Origin: Desulfobacteraceae bacterium
GTDB lineage: Bacteria > Desulfobacterota > Desulfobacteria > Desulfobacterales > UBA11574
Direction of reading: 5' to 3'
DNA length: 9,686 nucleotides
Assembly: GCA_029857875.1 (NCBI GenBank)
Contig: JAOUGB010000053.1
Coordinates: 1-9,686 of the forward strand
Below are positions 8,001-9,686 of this stretch, piece by piece. Positions within the stretch are counted from its first letter, which is position 1, and each line of letters starts with the position of its first letter. A program made the translations under genes and the position numbers. Under the pieces are notes generated by a model. The model searched no databases and was not told the origin of the DNA. It saw only the letters and a list, made by a program, of their open reading frames with translations.

Positions 8001-8625
8001 TCAAAACGATTATCCCTTGTTGCAGCTGGTTCAGGAATGGAAACTGAAGCACGATTGGGGCTGGCTGGAGGCGTTTAAGACAGATCTTTTAAGGATTATC
8101 CGGGCTGTCAAAAGCTATCTGTATCATTGGGAACAGGAATTCTCCCGAGAAAAAGATTACTTTCATCTGCGAGGGCAGGATAATGTGGTTCGCTACCTAT
8201 CCATTGGGGCAGTCGTCATTCGTATCCATCAGAACGACAGCCTGTTCGATGTACTGGCAAGAATTGCTGCGGCAAAGATTGCCGGGTGCAAGACTTCCGT
8301 AAGCCTGCCCATAGCGTTGAACAATACGGTTGCGACGTTTTTGTACAGTAAAAAAGGTCAGCGGTTTTTGGGTGATGTGCCAATCATCCGCCAGTCCGAC
8401 GAAGATCTGATTGAGATGATACCCGAGATTCATCGTATCCGTTATGCATCGCCGGATCGGGTGCCTGACAAAATATTTCAGGCAGCGGCAGCAACCGGAT
8501 TTTTTATTTCTCGATCAAAAGTTTCCATGGAAGGGAGGATTGAGCTGTTGCAGTATTTCCAGGAGCAGAGCATCTGTTTCAACTCCCATCGATACGGTAA
8601 TCTCGGTGAGCGGGCGCTAACATAA
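5023..8625 (+). CDS. putA: Bifunctional proline dehydrogenase / L-glutamate gamma-semialdehyde dehydrogenase
   Basis: Oxidises proline to glutamate in two steps: an FAD proline dehydrogenase makes P5C, and an NAD-dependent aldehyde dehydrogenase oxidises its hydrolysed form. The 1200 residues read as: helical arm/alpha region 1-130; PRODH barrel ~130-445 with SIKIS (Lys182), YLPDSY (268-273), RIVKGAN (297-303) and the proline-carboxylate pair R419-R420 in RRLDENT; aldehyde dehydrogenase ~540-990 with SPWNFP (658-663), cofactor Lys684, catalytic Glu757 in AETGG and catalytic Cys791 in GQKCSA; and a C-terminal ALDH-like domain to the end, closing with HRYGNLGERAL. All key catalytic residues are present. 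The N-terminus has no ribbon-helix-helix, so unlike enterobacterial PutA it should not repress its own gene. AAGGGG lies 10 bases before ATG 5023. It is followed closely by the cupin gene. Electrons from FAD presumably enter the quinone pool. Confidence 0.95.
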   Translation: MDHQHDETIINEAIDLAKAWQNRANELLTSEEKGIADQMKRLLTHPMDKVILTKMIDQSFRSHNPGRVADQINSLLRKYGVPDFFSSVDKLLVQMFLGLGRYIPNISVPKVIEKMRHDSSRAIIPGEADELYAHLQKRKKQGVQMNINHLGEALLGETETLKRLNTYISDLKDSEIECISIKISTIYSQIEPLAFEHTVQILKERLFLLYATARDNFYRQNNGTMVQKLITLDMEEYRDLEITVAAFKQTLEQDAFKNYTAGIALQAYLPDSYAVQQSLTAWAKARVANGGAPIRIRIVKGANMEMEKLESAMRNWPLAPYDNKLDVDANYKKMIDYGMAPENIHAVRLGIASHNLFELAYAYRLAMQNNVADYFSFEMLEGMADHIRRAIQEIPGDIMLYAPVATKDQFINAIAYLIRRLDENTEAENFLRYSFNLKTDSKEWEFLKKQFVASCEHKDRVRHTPNRTQNRLQGSIPEKMGTFYENEFNNEPDTDWSLASNRSWAEAIQKKWFKHESDKPIHIPLVKAGGDIFKDRPMRSCMDHSRLPEEICVASYVEAVDTDVDHALATARDDPDGWRYKNIEKRHEIISRVAVELRKARGDLIGAAVAETGKIFSEADVEVSEAVDFAEYYPFSARAFSDLKNVQTRGKGVGLVISPWNFPIAIPCGGIIASLAAGNTVIFKPSSAAVLTAWQLCQCFWNGGVSKNVLQFLPCSGSTTGAKLAQHPDVDFIIMTGGTDTGMTLLKQRPSVFLTAETGGKNATIVTAMADRAQAIKHVLQSAFSNCGQKCSATSLLILEKEVYEDKAFKQQLIDAAGSIAVGSCWNFENKMGPLIQPPKGDLKRALTQLEPGESWALAPKNVYNNPHMWTPGIKWGVQPGSFTHLTEFFGPLLGVMCAEDLGNAIEMVNQTGYGLTSGLESLDRREHDYWKKRIRAGNLYINRQTTGAIVLRQPFGGMGKSALGGGIKAGGPNYVFQFMDFKDVGFPSAGAIQNDYPLLQLVQEWKLKHDWGWLEAFKTDLLRIIRAVKSYLYHWEQEFSREKDYFHLRGQDNVVRYLSIGAVVIRIHQNDSLFDVLARIAAAKIAGCKTSVSLPIALNNTVATFLYSKKGQRFLGDVPIIRQSDEDLIEMIPEIHRIRYASPDRVPDKIFQAAAATGFFISRSKVSMEGRIELLQYFQEQSICFNSHRYGNLGERALT

Positions 8626-8637
8626 GAGGTGAATCAC

Positions 8638-9042
8638 ATGCAAGATATTGAGATCACAGCACTTGAAAATTACGGTGACATAAGAGGTGCATTATACAAC
8701 ATTCCCGATAGGGATATGCAATTTCTCGATAAAATTCAAAATATCCATTTTGGGAAAATTCATCCAAATTCAATTCGCGGGAATCATTGTCATCGTCAAA
8801 GCAAAGAGATGTTAATCATCGGTTATTTGGATACATGGACGTTGGCCTGGGCAAAAAAAGATTCAGCTGAAGTTTCGAAAAAGGAGTTTACAGGGTCCGG
8901 AGCAGTATTGATAAAGGTCAATGAAGGGGTCGTACATTCCGTAAAAAATAATGGCGACAAGGATTTGGAAATCATTGCATTATCAAACAGGATATTTTCC
9001 AAAGAAAACCCAGATACATTCTCCAAGATCCTTCTGACGTAG
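8638..9042 (+). CDS. Small single-domain cupin protein, function unknown
   Basis: Single-domain beta-barrel protein of 134 residues from ATG 8638. The first cupin motif, IRGNHCHRQSKE, supplies likely metal ligands His50, His52 and Glu57, and a second motif, EGVVHSVKN, supplies His100. The layout recalls sugar-nucleotide epimerase/isomerase cupins (WxcM/FdtA-like, or the C-terminal domain of CapF), but the match is only at fold level and no sugar-pathway genes are nearby. No signal peptide or membrane segment is seen. A GTG at 8629 is in frame, but AGAGGTG at 8625-8631 is a good ribosome site for ATG 8638, so the GTG is part of that site rather than the start. The gap to the putA stop is 12 bp, so co-transcription with putA is likely, which might point to a role linked to amino-acid catabolism. 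The substrate cannot be named. Confidence 0.8.
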   Translation: MQDIEITALENYGDIRGALYNIPDRDMQFLDKIQNIHFGKIHPNSIRGNHCHRQSKEMLIIGYLDTWTLAWAKKDSAEVSKKEFTGSGAVLIKVNEGVVHSVKNNGDKDLEIIALSNRIFSKENPDTFSKILLT

Positions 9043-9100
9043 CCAATTCGAATTTCTCATAAAAGAGGCATCAATAAAAAAGAAAAACCATACACATTAA

Positions 9101-9261
9101 TTGCCGGTGGGCTGAGATGATTTGACCGGCATGCTCCCCGCAAGCCCCGTTCTTTAGGACGGGGTCGAGGGGAGCTATATAAAATGAGCTGAGATCCTTA
9201 CCCGGGCGCGAAGCACTGCCGTAAGGCAGAACCCCCGCTCTTTAGGGCGGGGAGGCTTCAC
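9101..9261 (+). repeat. Tandem GC-rich hairpins resembling an IS200/IS605 end / omega-RNA 3' region
   Basis: Two near-identical hairpins lie in tandem: CCCCGTTC-TTTA-GGACGGGG (9145-9164) and CCCCGCTC-TTTA-GGGCGGGG (9233-9252), each with a G-T pair at the same place. The first sits inside an outer stem GCTCCCC (9133-9139) / GGGGAGC (9169-9175). The second follows a CTGCC-GTAA-GGCAG hairpin (9216-9229) with a GNRA-type loop. GCTGAGAT precedes each (9111-9118, 9188-9195), so the region reads as a duplicated module of about 80-90 bases. GCCGGT/ACCGGC (9103-9108, 9125-9130) forms another stem. The ending CCCCGCTC-loop-GGGCGGGGAGGCTTCAC resembles the right ends of IS200/IS605 elements and the 3' scaffold of TnpB guide RNAs. 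No tnpA or tnpB is present, so it is at most a relic or a non-autonomous derivative. A plain transcription terminator for the cupin gene is the alternative, but no U tract follows. Confidence 0.55.
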
Positions 9262-9686
9262 TGTTGTCAAAGATAGCATTTACTTTACAAAACGCTATAA
9301 AAAAAGATATCTGTATATTAATTGTTCTTATCAATGGTGTCGATACTGACAAAAAATGTCATGAATTAAGAGATGGATTTTTTTGAGATATTATTACCGT
9401 ATCTCTTTATAAGTGAAAATAGATACTTGCAAGGTATAAAAGTTTTTTACACTCTCGATTGTTATCGGTTATCTAAATGTATCTGCGACTTTTAGATTTT
9501 GGGGAAATCACAATATATCGGATTTTACATAATTTATTAAATCAACACTATTTAATAGAAGTTAAGCTGTTTAGCCGATATTAATCAGAGAATATTACTG
9601 CAAGAAGTGTGCATTCCTTCACCATCCTGAAATCTTTTGACTTATGCAAGTCTCATTTTTTTGTTGGTGATGATACAAGCATTGCG
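9262..9686. other. AT-rich non-coding stretch to the window end
   Basis: About 425 bases, strongly AT-rich, with no ORF worth calling on either strand. A TTGACT at 9637-9642 could be the -35 of a promoter reading out of the window, but no good -10 is present. I see no tandem repeats or tRNA-like cloverleaf. It is probably the upstream region of a gene lying to the right, or decayed DNA next to the hairpin element. Confidence 0.4.

Noticed and set aside
8629..8637. GTG 8629 as the cupin start
   Set aside because: The GTG is part of the AGAGGTG ribosome site for ATG 8638.
8620..8689. 12-bp direct repeat ACATAAGAGGTG at 8620-8631 and 8678-8689
   Set aside because: The first copy is the cupin ribosome site and the second encodes Asp-Ile-Arg-Gly in the cupin; no start codon follows the second copy, so this is probably coincidence.
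9101..9261. CRISPR array from the two similar hairpin units
   Set aside because: Only two units, with internal divergence and no regular spacers; there are no cas genes.

Overview
The window looks like chromosomal sequence from an anaerobic bacterium, most plausibly a Desulfobacterota (sulfate-reducer-type) lineage. The grounds are an HdrC/HdrB pair with CCG-type iron-sulfur motifs, a long three-part PutA of the kind I associate with Geobacter-like and related bacteria, moderate GC with AT-rich spacers, and several short palindromic intergenic elements. This placement is inference from gene content; there is no rRNA or other taxonomic marker.

Layout, left to right. (a) 2-1339: a monovalent cation/proton antiporter whose 5' end lies outside the window. 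(b) 1340-1974: no intact gene. A minus-strand ORF appears decayed and is split by a 144-bp inverted-repeat element with TA at both ends (MITE-like), followed by the leader of the next operon. (c) 1975-3410: a two-gene operon with a 4-bp overlap, encoding an HdrC-like 2x[4Fe-4S] protein and an HdrB-like protein with two CCG domains; no HdrA is present. (d) 3411-3815: a spacer with no supported gene. (e) 3816-4199: a RidA-family enamine/imine deaminase. (f) 4200-4417: a convergent spacer holding a long palindromic repeat. (g) 4418-4906, minus strand: a YbaK/ProX-type prolyl-tRNA editing deacylase. (h) 5023-8625: a bifunctional proline dehydrogenase/glutamate-semialdehyde dehydrogenase (PutA) transcribed divergently from the deacylase, followed after 12 bp by a small cupin gene (8638-9042). 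(i) 9043-9686: no gene; it starts with a tandem pair of GC-rich hairpins that resemble the right end / omega-RNA 3' region of IS200/IS605-type elements, then about 420 bp of AT-rich DNA.

How the genes may work together. PutA oxidises proline to glutamate. RidA removes reactive enamine/imine intermediates of amino-acid metabolism, and the deacylase clears mischarged tRNA-Pro, so 3.8-8.6 kb has a loose proline and amino-acid quality-control theme. The HdrBC pair is an electron-transfer module whose partner is not in the window. Any link between it and proline oxidation is speculation. I see no CRISPR array, tRNA or rRNA, and no clear evidence for a wholly new multi-gene system. The most unusual material is in the non-coding elements.
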